Shown: piece after piece, positions 27,931-37,005 of the stretch
Position numbering within the stretch: the stretch's first letter is position 1
Layout of the letters: the number at the start of each line of letters is the position of its first letter
NCBI RefSeq assembly: GCF_039543245.1
Contig: NZ_BAABJJ010000031.1
Location: 1 to 58,340, forward strand
Direction of reading: 5' to 3'
Source of the DNA: Algibacter_G agarivorans
Lineage (GTDB): Bacteria; Bacteroidota; Bacteroidia; Flavobacteriales; Flavobacteriaceae
Length of the DNA stretch: 58,340 nucleotides
Made by a program: the position numbers and the translations under genes
Notes under the pieces: model-generated
What the model was told of the DNA's origin: nothing
The model's database searches: none
The model's input: the letters and a program-made list of their open reading frames with translations, nothing else

Positions 27931-28926
27931 ATGAAATTTAAAATATTCACATTAATCATTATAAGTTGCTTTTCAATTAAAGTAAACGCTCAAGACCCTA
28001 TTTTTTCTCAATACTTTTTAGTTCCTGAAACTTTAAATCCAGGATTTTCTGGCTTTGAAGATGCTTCATATTTTGGGCTAATCCACAGAACACAATGGCC
28101 TAGCCTAGATTTAAGAGTAGACACCGAATATGCCTTTTATAATTCGTGGATTGAAGATATTGGCGGTATAGGCTTTAGTATTTTAAATCAACATGAAAAC
28201 AATACGAATTACAATCATTTACAAGGCAATATAAACTTCGCATATCATATTAGACTTGCAAACGAATGGTATTTCAGACCAGCTGTAGAAGTTGGTTTTG
28301 GGGCAAAATCTTTTAACTTCGGGAATTTAGTTTTATCAGACCAAATTAATATCAATTCTGGAACGATAAATCCAACATCATCCGACCCTTTTGCAATAAA
28401 CGCCAATAGAAAAATAAACTTTGTCGATTTTACCGCTGGTTTTGTTTTCGACAAAAAAAACACCCGAAATAACACCGATTTATGGTTAGGAGCTTCAGTG
28501 AAACATTTAAACAAACCCAATATTTCATTTGTTGAAAATGGCAATGTACCGTTAGACATTTTTTATTCATTGCATGCCAATTACAAGTTCCCTTATTTTG
28601 ATTATAACGACATGATTATTTCAGCCAACTACATGCAACAAGGCGAATACAATAGATTAGATATCGGAACGACCATAAAATTAGAAAAACTAATGCTAGG
28701 TGCCATGGCAGTTACAAATCCAGCAAAAAACAATTCAAACAGTCATTTACTAACCTCTATAAATGCCTTTGTAGGAATAGAATTTGAGCAATTACGTTTT
28801 GGATTTTCCTATGATGTAAATACAACAGGCATTGGCAGGACCGATGGCGTTTACGAACTTTCAATCACCTATTTATCTGGTTGTTTAATTTGTAGAAATC
28901 CGTCGAATTTGGAACGGAGGAAGTAG
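27931..28926 (+). CDS. Type IX secretion PorP/SprF-family outer-membrane protein
   Basis: 331-residue outer-membrane beta-barrel protein with a signal peptide (1-21, ending VNAQ). DPIFSQYF at 22-29 and NPGFSGFE are hallmark N-terminal features of the PorP/SprF family, and alternating strands end in a Phe/Leu-rich region. SprF-type proteins are each paired with one type B CTD substrate and are needed for its surface attachment. It lies 15 bases after the adhesin, so the partner is almost certainly that protein. Confidence 0.93.
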   Translation: MKFKIFTLIIISCFSIKVNAQDPIFSQYFLVPETLNPGFSGFEDASYFGLIHRTQWPSLDLRVDTEYAFYNSWIEDIGGIGFSILNQHENNTNYNHLQGNINFAYHIRLANEWYFRPAVEVGFGAKSFNFGNLVLSDQININSGTINPTSSDPFAINANRKINFVDFTAGFVFDKKNTRNNTDLWLGASVKHLNKPNISFVENGNVPLDIFYSLHANYKFPYFDYNDMIISANYMQQGEYNRLDIGTTIKLEKLMLGAMAVTNPAKNNSNSHLLTSINAFVGIEFEQLRFGFSYDVNTTGIGRTDGVYELSITYLSGCLICRNPSNLERRK

Positions 28927-28934
28927 AAATGAAT

Positions 28935-29072
28935 CCGTCACCCTGTCCCAAAAGCTTTCGTGATTGTTTCAGGGTCACACCCCAACACGTCATTGCGAGG
29001 AGGTTACGACGTGGCAATCTCATAAATTCCACCATAATAAACAGATGCTCAAGCTTCGCTCAGAATGACGGA
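28935..29072. repeat. Composite dispersed repeat with GTCATTGCGAGG motif
   Basis: Contains an ACCCTG...CAGGGT inverted pair, the motif CGTCATTGCGAGGAGG then ACGACGTGGCAATCTC (28988-29021) and GCTTCGCTCAGAATGACGG. These are the well-known type of Bacteroidota intergenic repeats. A related copy in the opposite orientation is at 36968-36998. Confidence 0.75.
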
Positions 29073-29083
29073 AACATTTTGGC

Positions 29084-31111
29084 TTACTGCATAGACTTAA
29101 GCATGGCTTTAGCAAATTTTGAAAATCGCCAGTTATGATGCTTTGTTGCTTGCTCTAAATTTTCTTTGCAGTTCTCAGCGCAAGCACTTATCCATAATAA
29201 ATATTTAAAAGCATTTTCTCTAATTTCAAAACCGTATTTAGGACTTGTATAATCCGTTAATTCATTAAAGTAAGCCGTTTCATTCTCAGGGTTATAATCA
29301 TCGCTTACCAATGCCAATGCCAACCAAATTATTCTAATGTTTTTATCATTAAAGCCTTCAATATCTTTTGTTTGATTTAAATACTTGTTTTGCTCCTCAG
29401 GAAAACTATTCCACAAACCAAACAAAGCTGCTTTAATTGTTATATAAGATTGGTCTTCTAATAGGGTTTCATAATCTGTTTTTAATTCTAAAGGCACTTT
29501 AGATAGCGATAGCGCGACGGCTTGACGAATTTTTAAATCATTTGACTTTAATGCTTTTTTTAAAATATTATGGTTAACGCCCGCAATCATTTCCTTTGAA
29601 AACAAATGAGCTTTAACTCTCGGATACATGGCATTTTCCCAGTATCTATTTATCTTATTATCTAGACCATCTGATGACACTAACAACATATCGTCAAGTG
29701 TAATCATTTGCGCGATCTCTTTTGAAGCCGCTTTTAAAGGATTAATATAGTCTTCATAAAGAAACCCGCTGCCTTCCAACCAAGTGTTTACAAAATTTGT
29801 CAAATCTTGGCCACTTGCCTTTTCAACTTCACTTATAAAATCATCGGTCTCTACATTCTTAAATTGATGTTTTAGTAGATAGTTTTTCACACCTTTTTTG
29901 AAGGCTTCATCGCCTACCTTTTCGCGCAACACATGCAACACCCAAGCCCCTTTTTTATAAAACGTTGTACTACTCGATTTTGGATTGAGCAACGCCGTTC
30001 CTTGTCTTGCTTTGTGCTGCTCTAACAATTCTTGAGCATAGTCGTAAAGCTGCCAATAGTAATACGCATCTCCAAAAATGTGGCGTTCTGCTAACAAGGC
30101 ATAATAAGTCGCAAAGCCTTCTTGCAACCAATGATGCGTTCCAGACGTTTCAGTAACCAAATCGCCAAACCATTGGTGCGCCAATTCATGTGCATTAACG
30201 TTAACGTAGTTTTTATCCACAAAGGCAATAGAATCAATTACAAAACTATCGGCAAAAATGGTGGTACTCGTATTTTCCATACCTGCATATAAAAAGTCTT
30301 TTACAGGAACTTGTTTATAATTTTGCCAAGCATACGGCACGCCTATTTCTTCCTCCAAAAAATCAAACATCTGTTTGGTATAGCGGTACGTGGGCTCAAC
30401 TTTTAAAGAATCTTCAGGATAGTAATACATTTCTAAAGGAATACCGCTATTTGAATATTCTACTTTCTTGTCATATTTTCCGATAGCCAAGGCAACTAAG
30501 TAGCTTGACATGGGCTTTTGCATATCGTAATGCCAAGTGGTTGTGGAGTCGTTGATTTGTTTATTTGTTAGTTTTCCATTGGCAATAACTTCATAATCTT
30601 TATCGAAAGTTATTGTTAAATCAAACTCAATCTTATCGTTCATGTCATCAATAGAAGGCAGCCAATTACTTGTGTATTTTCCTTGGCCTTGGGTCCAGAT
30701 TTGTTTATTGCTGATTGTCCCACTGAGTGCAGTCGAAGTGTCCCAATCTATAAAATACAGGGCTTTTTTGGGCTGAGTCGAATAATCAAATTTTAACTCA
30801 TACCTCTCGTCTTTCTTAAATTCATTGTAGATAATTAATCTATTGGAGTCATTATGAAATTCAACATCCGCCTGAACACCCAATCCATGCAAAACAATAT
30901 TTGAAAACACCACTTTGTTTGCATCAATAAAAACAGAATCAACGGCTTTTAGAATTTCAAATTCATAAGTAATCGTTCCAGTAACTTCCTTTTTGCTTAA
31001 ATCACCAAAAACAATATGGGCTTTGGCTGTATTAAAATCCACATTATCGGTTTGTTGGGAGAACCCCAAAGAAGCAGTAAACAGGAATAAAAGAAGTACT
31101 ATATTTTTCAT
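29084..31111 (-). CDS. Exported M1-family zinc aminopeptidase
   Basis: 675-residue metallopeptidase. The start was placed at the ATG at 31111 (MKNIVLLLF), because it opens a typical signal peptide (1-18, ending GFSQ); the longer frame adds 12 non-signal residues. The exopeptidase motif is AGMEN (276-280, a GAMEN variant). The zinc site is HELAH (308-312) with E331 18 residues later, followed by GFATYYA. A C-terminal helical domain follows. Likely trims peptides in the periplasm. Confidence 0.9.
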   Translation of the reverse strand: MKNIVLLLFLFTASLGFSQQTDNVDFNTAKAHIVFGDLSKKEVTGTITYEFEILKAVDSVFIDANKVVFSNIVLHGLGVQADVEFHNDSNRLIIYNEFKKDERYELKFDYSTQPKKALYFIDWDTSTALSGTISNKQIWTQGQGKYTSNWLPSIDDMNDKIEFDLTITFDKDYEVIANGKLTNKQINDSTTTWHYDMQKPMSSYLVALAIGKYDKKVEYSNSGIPLEMYYYPEDSLKVEPTYRYTKQMFDFLEEEIGVPYAWQNYKQVPVKDFLYAGMENTSTTIFADSFVIDSIAFVDKNYVNVNAHELAHQWFGDLVTETSGTHHWLQEGFATYYALLAERHIFGDAYYYWQLYDYAQELLEQHKARQGTALLNPKSSSTTFYKKGAWVLHVLREKVGDEAFKKGVKNYLLKHQFKNVETDDFISEVEKASGQDLTNFVNTWLEGSGFLYEDYINPLKAASKEIAQMITLDDMLLVSSDGLDNKINRYWENAMYPRVKAHLFSKEMIAGVNHNILKKALKSNDLKIRQAVALSLSKVPLELKTDYETLLEDQSYITIKAALFGLWNSFPEEQNKYLNQTKDIEGFNDKNIRIIWLALALVSDDYNPENETAYFNELTDYTSPKYGFEIRENAFKYLLWISACAENCKENLEQATKHHNWRFSKFAKAMLKSMQ

Positions 31112-31219
31112 ATTTAAAACCCAACAAGTATTAGACCAAATTACCACTTTAATAACAATCTTAAAAGTTCCAATATAATAAGATTACCATTTTCATGAGA
31201 ATTAATTAAATTCGCCTTT

Positions 31220-33367
31220 ATGTCTGTTAACCTTCAAACTCCCATAGATTACTTAAAAGGCGTAGGGCCTAATCGAGCCGATTTACTACGGAAGGAATTA
31301 GGCGTTCACACCTATCAAGATTTAATCAACTTATTTCCAAATAGATATATAGACAGAACCCAGTATTACAAAATTAGTGGCTTACAGCGTAATAACGCCG
31401 ATGTACAAGTTATTGGCAAAATAACGGGCTTTAAAGAAGTGGCTCAAAAACGAGGCAAACGTTTGGTTGCAACCTTTGTTGACGAAACTGGTGCTATGGA
31501 ATTGGTTTGGTTTCGAGGGCAGAAATGGATTCGCGAAAACTTAAAGCTTAACAAACCCTATGTAGCATTTGGCAAAACCAATTGGTTTAGTGGAAAATTC
31601 AGCATGGCGCATCCAGAACTTGAATTGCAAGAAGAACACGAAAAAAACCTTCGTTCTGCCATGCAACCGGTTTACCCTTCCACTGAAAAATTATCAAATA
31701 AAGGGATTTCAAATCGTGTGATTAGCAAAATCATGCAACAATTATTTACAGAAACTAACGGAAAATTTGTTGAAACTTTACCGGACAATTTACGTTCAGA
31801 ATTAAAGTTAATCAACAAACAATCTGCGCTTTTTAATGTGCATTTTCCGAAGAGCCAAGAGTTACTTTCTCGTGCTCAATTTCGATTAAAATTTGAAGAA
31901 TTATTTTATATTCAACTGCAATTAATCATTAAAAATTTAATCCATAAATCTAAAATAAAAGGGGTTTCTTTTGAAACGGTCGGCAACTATTTTAATTCCT
32001 TTTTCAAAGACCATTTACCCTTTGAATTAACTCATGCACAGAAACGTGTTTTAAAAGAAATTCGTGCCGATTTAGGAAGCAACGCACAAATGAATCGGCT
32101 TTTACAAGGCGACGTAGGTTCTGGAAAGACCATTGTAGCCTTCATGTCAATATTAATAGCACTTGACAACGGTTTTCAAGCCTGCTTAATGGCGCCGACT
32201 GAAATTTTGTCAGTCCAGCACTATTACGGACTACAAGAACTATGTAATAAATTGAATATCAGTATTTCAATACTTACAGGTTCAACTAAAACTTCAAAAA
32301 GACGAGAAATTCATGAATCTTTAGAAAACGGCGAATTACAGGTGCTAATTGGCACCCACGCCTTACTTGAAGATAAGGTGAAATTTAAAAATTTAGGACT
32401 CGCAATCATAGATGAACAACACCGATTTGGAGTTGCCCAAAGAAGTAAATTATGGAGAAAAGGGCCTACTCAATCCTCCCAAAGGGAGGAAGCTAGAGAA
32501 ACCTCTTCTTCTATCCCCCCACACATTTTAGTCATGACCGCCACCCCCATTCCACGAACATTGGCCATGTCTGTTTATGGCGATTTAGACATCTCTGTAA
32601 TTGATGAATTACCCCCTGGTAGAAAGTCCATAAAAACGGTTCATCGATATGATAAAAACAGACTAAATGTATTCCGATTTATTCGTGATGAAATTGACAA
32701 AGGGCGACAAGTATATATTGTATATCCGTTAATTCAAGAAAATGAAAAAATGGATTATAAAGATTTGATGGATGGCTACGAAAGCATCTCTAGAGACTTC
32801 CCTATGCCCGACTATCAAATATCTATTGTCCACGGTAAAATGAAACCTGCCGACAAAGAATTTGAAATGCAACGCTTTATAAAAGGCGAAACTCAAATTA
32901 TGGTAGCCACAACAGTTATTGAAGTTGGCGTAAACGTTCCTAATGCATCGGTTATGATTATTGAAAGCGCCGAACGTTTTGGCTTATCGCAATTACATCA
33001 ACTAAGAGGCCGTGTTGGTCGAGGCGCTGAACAGAGCTATTGCATTTTAATGACAAGTCATAAACTGAGCGCCAACAGTAAAACACGATTAGAAACCATG
33101 GTAAGAACCAACGATGGTTTTGAAATAGCCGAAGTCGATTTGCGTTTGCGTGGCCCTGGCGATATTATGGGCACACAACAAAGCGGTGTTTTAAACTTAA
33201 AAATAGCAGACATCATAAAGGACAGCGATATTTTACAATTAGCCAGACACCATGCTAAAAACATTCTAAAAATAGATTCTACGCTTTCGCTTCCAGAAAA
33301 TAAAGTGATTTTACATACGTATAAACAGCTTGGCAAGTATAAGAATATCTGGAATTATATTAGTTGA
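31220..33367 (+). CDS. recG: ATP-dependent DNA helicase RecG, with a repeat-derived insertion
   Basis: Branch-migration helicase for stalled forks and Holliday junctions, 715 residues. The N-terminal wedge/OB domain (to about 270) precedes the SF2 core: GDVGSGKT Walker A (about 295-302), DEQH (398-401), TATPIPRT (from about 439) and QLRGRVGRG motif VI. Between motifs II and III, residues about 415-431 (GPTQSSQREEARETSSS) are encoded by a palindromic intergenic-type repeat (TCCTCCC-AAA-GGGAGGA, 32474-32490). Relatives have a short linker here. The frame stays open and every motif is intact, so the protein should work. Confidence 0.95.
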   Translation: MSVNLQTPIDYLKGVGPNRADLLRKELGVHTYQDLINLFPNRYIDRTQYYKISGLQRNNADVQVIGKITGFKEVAQKRGKRLVATFVDETGAMELVWFRGQKWIRENLKLNKPYVAFGKTNWFSGKFSMAHPELELQEEHEKNLRSAMQPVYPSTEKLSNKGISNRVISKIMQQLFTETNGKFVETLPDNLRSELKLINKQSALFNVHFPKSQELLSRAQFRLKFEELFYIQLQLIIKNLIHKSKIKGVSFETVGNYFNSFFKDHLPFELTHAQKRVLKEIRADLGSNAQMNRLLQGDVGSGKTIVAFMSILIALDNGFQACLMAPTEILSVQHYYGLQELCNKLNISISILTGSTKTSKRREIHESLENGELQVLIGTHALLEDKVKFKNLGLAIIDEQHRFGVAQRSKLWRKGPTQSSQREEARETSSSIPPHILVMTATPIPRTLAMSVYGDLDISVIDELPPGRKSIKTVHRYDKNRLNVFRFIRDEIDKGRQVYIVYPLIQENEKMDYKDLMDGYESISRDFPMPDYQISIVHGKMKPADKEFEMQRFIKGETQIMVATTVIEVGVNVPNASVMIIESAERFGLSQLHQLRGRVGRGAEQSYCILMTSHKLSANSKTRLETMVRTNDGFEIAEVDLRLRGPGDIMGTQQSGVLNLKIADIIKDSDILQLARHHAKNILKIDSTLSLPENKVILHTYKQLGKYKNIWNYIS
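32462..32512 (+). repeat. Palindromic repeat inserted in frame in recG
   Basis: A perfect 7-base inverted repeat (32474-32490) flanked by sequence resembling the intergenic repeats at 33558-33575 (TCCCCTC/GAGGGGA) and 41845-41866. It codes for about 17 extra residues in a RecG loop. Confidence 0.65.
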
Positions 33368-33442
33368 TGACCGAAGAAGGAAGACCGAAGCTTGAAGTTT
33401 GGTTGAAACTACATGGAAGTTTTAGTTTATTGTTTGATATTT

Positions 33443-33482
33443 TGAATTCATGAATCTTTCGATTTCACGGGAATGACAATTT
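33443..33482 (+). repeat. 40-bp dispersed repeat, copy 2
   Basis: 37 of 40 bases match 8625-8664. It is in the 449-base recG-miaE gap, which contains at least three repeat types and no gene. Confidence 0.7.
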
Positions 33483-33557
33483 CAATTGAAACCCCGAGAC
33501 AGAGCCACGAAGAATTCTTTTCGATTAAATCTAAACTTCAAACAAGTCGCAAAGCCT

Positions 33558-33575
33558 TCCCCTCTTGGGAGGGGA
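33558..33575. repeat. TCCCCTC/GAGGGGA palindromic repeat
   Basis: 7-base stem with loop TTGG, followed by TTAAGGGGTGGG. Same general type as the insert in recG and the palindrome at 41845. Confidence 0.6.
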
Positions 33576-33644
33576 TTAAGGGGTGGGTTTTTCAATAATA
33601 AAACCAATAAACATAATACGAATTCACAATCCCTATTGCATTAC

Positions 33645-33756
33645 GCAACTCGCATTAGGGATTGAGGCTTTGTTGGAGCTCTTTTTGTGTTGTTGCACCT
33701 ATGCAACACAAAAAAGCGACTGCCAAAAGCCCGACCTTTAGGGAATGCCCAAATAA
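33645..33756 (-). repeat. Variable-hairpin dispersed repeat, copy 3
   Basis: On the minus strand it reads TTATTTGGGC, AGGTCGGGCTT, GGCAGTCGCTT, a stem built from TGTTGCA/TGCAACA (33691-33708, with flanking T/A runs), then GAGCTC and AACAAAGCCTCAATCC. A second hairpin AATCCCTA/TAGGGATT lies at 33628-33663. The outer parts match copy 1 at 13206-13300; the hairpin does not. Confidence 0.7.
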
Positions 33757-33816
33757 TTTAATCGGTTATTTTTAAGCTTATTTGGTATTTGACTACTTTT
33801 ACAAAAACAAAAAAAT

Positions 33817-34398
33817 ATGCTTGGTTTAAAATTAGCTACAGACCCACGATGGGTAAATATAGTAGAGTCGAATATTGAGGAGATTTTAACGGATCATGCT
33901 TGGTGCGAGCAAAAGGCCGCCAGCAATGCCATAACTATTATTACGCTTAATTCCGAACACACCGATTTAGTTACCGATTTACTCCTTTTGGCCCAGGAAG
34001 AGTTGGAGCATTTTCAGATGGTACACGATATTATAAAAAAACGCGGCTACAAACTAGGTCGAGAACGCAAAGACAGCTATGTTAATGAGCTTTATAAATT
34101 CATGAATAAAGGTGGAAACAGGTTGCAAAGCATGATAGATAGATTATTGTTTTCGGCAATGATTGAAGCTAGAAGTTGCGAGCGCTTTAAACTACTTTCA
34201 AAAGAAATCAAGGACCCTGAACTTTCTAAATTTTATCATGATTTAATGATTAGCGAAGCAGGGCATTACACGACATTCATAGGTTTTGCTCGTAAATACG
34301 GACAAGGCATTGATGTTGACAAACGTTGGCAGGAACTTATAGATTTTGAGGCAGAAGTGATTCAAAATTATGGGAAATCTGAAACTATTCACGGATAA
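33817..34398 (+). CDS. miaE: tRNA-(ms2io6A)-hydroxylase
   Basis: Non-haem di-iron monooxygenase that hydroxylates the isopentenyl group of ms2i6A at position 37 of tRNAs reading UNN codons. The 193-residue ferritin-like four-helix bundle has two full sets of iron ligands: E31, E62xxH65 (EELEHF) and E117, E147xxH150 (SEAGHY). The N-terminal WCEQKAASNA helix matches MiaE. No clear SD; an imperfect -7 box (TACTTTTA) is at 33794. Confidence 0.9.
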   Translation: MLGLKLATDPRWVNIVESNIEEILTDHAWCEQKAASNAITIITLNSEHTDLVTDLLLLAQEELEHFQMVHDIIKKRGYKLGRERKDSYVNELYKFMNKGGNRLQSMIDRLLFSAMIEARSCERFKLLSKEIKDPELSKFYHDLMISEAGHYTTFIGFARKYGQGIDVDKRWQELIDFEAEVIQNYGKSETIHG

Positions 34399-34454
34399 AA
34401 AAAACCAACCAAATTATTTATTGATTGAGTTTTTAGCAACTGATTGTAGTTTGA

Positions 34455-34478
34455 TTGATGATTTTTTAAAATCATCAA
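34455..34478. other. 24-bp perfect palindrome after miaE
   Basis: Half-site TTGATGATTTTT and its exact reverse complement. It lies 57 bases after the miaE stop, before the mutS2 promoter. No T-run follows on the plus strand, so it may be an operator or a weak terminator. Confidence 0.4.
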
Positions 34479-34575
34479 GTTAAACAGAAATACCACTCAC
34501 AGGTGTTAGCATTTTGTTAATTAACATTTTAACACAAGCAACCATAAGAGTGCAAATCATCTCAAACAGAATGTG

Positions 34576-34583
34576 TAACTTTG
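34576..34583 (+). promoter_or_regulatory. -7 box of the mutS2-like gene
   Basis: TAACTTTG, an exact TANNTTTG match, 32 bases before the ATG at 34615. The -33 TTG is not recognisable. Confidence 0.4.
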
Positions 34584-34614
34584 CATTTCTTATTCCTAGA
34601 CGCTATACTTAAGA

Positions 34615-36783
34615 ATGATTCATATTCACGAAAAAACATTACAAGATTTAGAGTTTCAAACTGTTTTACAACAGGTAAGCGAGCTTTGTATAACACCACT
34701 TGGACATGAGAAAGCATTAGAGATTTCACCTTATAAAACTAAGGACGAATTACTTGTCGCACTTCATCTTACTAACGAATATTTATCCTCATTTTATAAC
34801 GACAATCGCATACCTAATCATGGTTTTGACACCATTGCGAAAGAATTAAAACTACTGCGCATAGAAAACACGTATTTAGAGGTTCATGGATTAAAAAAAA
34901 TAATTGCCATGTCCATTACAGTCAACGCTATTGTTATGTTTTTAAAGAAATTTGAAGACTACTACCCCACGTTGAACGAGTTTGCATCGCATATTGAAGT
35001 CACTAAAATACTTATTGAAAAAGTAGACGCCATTGTAGACCGATTTGGAGACATAAAAGATAATGCTTCAAATGTACTTTTCGATTTACGACAATCTATA
35101 AACCGAATAAAAGGCAAAATAAATGCCAGTTTTAGTTCAGCTTTGAACACCTATCATAATCTTGAATATCTTGATGACATACGAGAATCGGTGGTTGACA
35201 ACAAACGCGTACTAGCTGTAAAAGCGATGTACAGACGCAAAGTGAAAGGCGCTATTATGGGCGGCAGCAAAACAGGGAGTATTGTTTACATAGAACCTGA
35301 AACTACATTACAATACTCAAGAGAACTCAACAACCTAGAATATGAAGAACACGAAGAGGTTATAAGGATTTTAAAAGAAGTTACGGATTTTATGCGTCCG
35401 TTTTTACCATTATTACAAGATTACCAAACGTTATTAATTGATATAGATGTGATTTCCGCTAAAGCGAAATACGCAAAATCCATGCATGCCATTCTTCCTG
35501 AATTTACTGAAGACAGAAGTATGTACTTACGCGATGCCTATCACCCATTACTTTATTTAAATAATTTAGAGAAGAAAGAAAAAACATTTCCGCAGACCAT
35601 AGCACTAAAACAAGATAGCCGAATTATCGTGATTTCGGGTCCAAATGCTGGCGGAAAAAGTATTACTTTAAAAACCGTTGGATTACTGCAAGTGATGTTG
35701 CAAAGTGGTATGTTAATCCCGGTACACGAGCGAAGCAAAGTGTTTTTGTTTGATAGAATTTTAAGTGATATTGGTGACAATCAATCTATTGAAAACCATT
35801 TAAGCACCTATAGCTATCGTTTAAAGCAAATGAATTATTTCTTAAAGAAGTGCAATAAGAACACACTTTTTTTAATTGATGAATTTGGAACAGGGAGTGA
35901 CCCCGAACTTGGTGGCGCTTTAGCTGAAACTTTTCTAGAGGAATTTTACCATCGTGAAGCTTTCGGCATTATAACCACCCACTATTCCAACCTAAAAATA
36001 TTAGCTAACGAGCTACCAAACATGCTTAATGCCAATATGCTTTTTGATGAACGCACTTTGGAGCCACTTTTTAAATTGGTTATCGGTCAAGCCGGAAGTA
36101 GTTTCACCTTTGAAGTGGCTCAAAAAAACGGCATTCCCTATAGCTTAATCAATCGTGCCAAAAAGAAGATTGAACGCAGTAAAGTACGTTTTGATGCTAC
36201 TATAGCAAAGCTTCAAAAGGAGCGCTCTCGATTAGAAAAAACGGGACAATCCTTAAAACTCAACGAAAAGAAAAAACTTGAAGAAGCGGATAAGCTAGAA
36301 GGGATTAATGCTAAAATCCAAAAGAAACTAGAAAGCTATCAGGAGTTATATGACAGCAATCAACGATTGATTTATTTGGGGCAAAAAGTTAACGATATTG
36401 CCGAAAAATATTTCGAGAGCAAGCAGAAAAAAGCTTTAATGGACGAGCTTTTTAAAGTGGTTCAAATAGAAAACTCTAAACGTAAAAAGGTTACTGCAAA
36501 GCAGAAAAAAGTAATTAAAGCCAAAGAAACTCAAGTAAAACAAGAAGCCGAAAAGAAAGTGGAAGTTATCCGCAAAAAGAAAAAAGTAGCAAAACAAAAA
36601 GCTATTGAAACCCCTAAACCAAAAGCGACTATAAGAATAGGGGATCGCGTTAGAATGGAAGACGGCAGAGCTATAGGCACAATTGATAAAATTGAAAAAA
36701 ACAAAGCCGTTGTAAATTATGGTATGTTTACTACTAATGTGAGTTTAGACCAATTGGAATTGGTTGAGGCTGTAAAGAAGTAA
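34615..36783 (+). CDS. MutS2-like DNA-binding ATPase lacking the Smr domain
   Basis: 722 residues of the MutS2 group. MutS core helices are followed by the ABC-type ATPase: Walker A GPNAGGKS (342-349), the signature region IGDNQSIENHLSTYS, Walker B LFLIDEFGTGSDPE (about 419-432) and ITTHYSNLK. A long Lys/Glu-rich coiled coil follows (about 520-680), then a small beta domain (IRIGDRVRMEDG to the end) with no C-terminal Smr nuclease. Canonical MutS2 is about 780 residues and ends in Smr, so this may bind DNA or collided ribosomes without cutting. Not the mismatch-repair MutS. Confidence 0.88.
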   Translation: MIHIHEKTLQDLEFQTVLQQVSELCITPLGHEKALEISPYKTKDELLVALHLTNEYLSSFYNDNRIPNHGFDTIAKELKLLRIENTYLEVHGLKKIIAMSITVNAIVMFLKKFEDYYPTLNEFASHIEVTKILIEKVDAIVDRFGDIKDNASNVLFDLRQSINRIKGKINASFSSALNTYHNLEYLDDIRESVVDNKRVLAVKAMYRRKVKGAIMGGSKTGSIVYIEPETTLQYSRELNNLEYEEHEEVIRILKEVTDFMRPFLPLLQDYQTLLIDIDVISAKAKYAKSMHAILPEFTEDRSMYLRDAYHPLLYLNNLEKKEKTFPQTIALKQDSRIIVISGPNAGGKSITLKTVGLLQVMLQSGMLIPVHERSKVFLFDRILSDIGDNQSIENHLSTYSYRLKQMNYFLKKCNKNTLFLIDEFGTGSDPELGGALAETFLEEFYHREAFGIITTHYSNLKILANELPNMLNANMLFDERTLEPLFKLVIGQAGSSFTFEVAQKNGIPYSLINRAKKKIERSKVRFDATIAKLQKERSRLEKTGQSLKLNEKKKLEEADKLEGINAKIQKKLESYQELYDSNQRLIYLGQKVNDIAEKYFESKQKKALMDELFKVVQIENSKRKKVTAKQKKVIKAKETQVKQEAEKKVEVIRKKKKVAKQKAIETPKPKATIRIGDRVRMEDGRAIGTIDKIEKNKAVVNYGMFTTNVSLDQLELVEAVKK

Positions 36784-36930
36784 ACAGTGAAATAGTCTTC
36801 AGTAAGTAGTAAGCAGTTCGCTACCGTTTTCAGACTTAAAACGAAGCTTAATCTAGGCAAAGAAACAGATTTGAATGCGTTTTTAAATAGCCTGTAAAGC
36901 ATTATCTTTGTTAAGTCATTGGAGCCGTTT

Positions 36931-36998
36931 TAGGCGTGGTAATCTGTTTGTTTTAAATCGAATTAATGATTGTTACGTCATCCTTCCTCACAACGACG
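36931..36998 (+). repeat. Dispersed repeat just upstream of the DCC gene
   Basis: GGCGTGGTAATCTG (36933-36946) and GATTGTTACGTC plus CTTCCTCACAACGACG (36968-36998) are eroded, mutually inverted copies of the 28988-29021 repeat. It ends 8 bases before the ATG at 37006 and makes up most of a spurious N-terminal extension of that gene. Confidence 0.6.
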
Positions 36999-37005
36999 AA
37001 CTATT

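Noticed and set aside
34615..36783. mutS mismatch-repair gene
   Set aside because: It lacks the N-terminal mismatch-recognition domain (FxE motif) and has the MutS2 arrangement with a long coiled coil.
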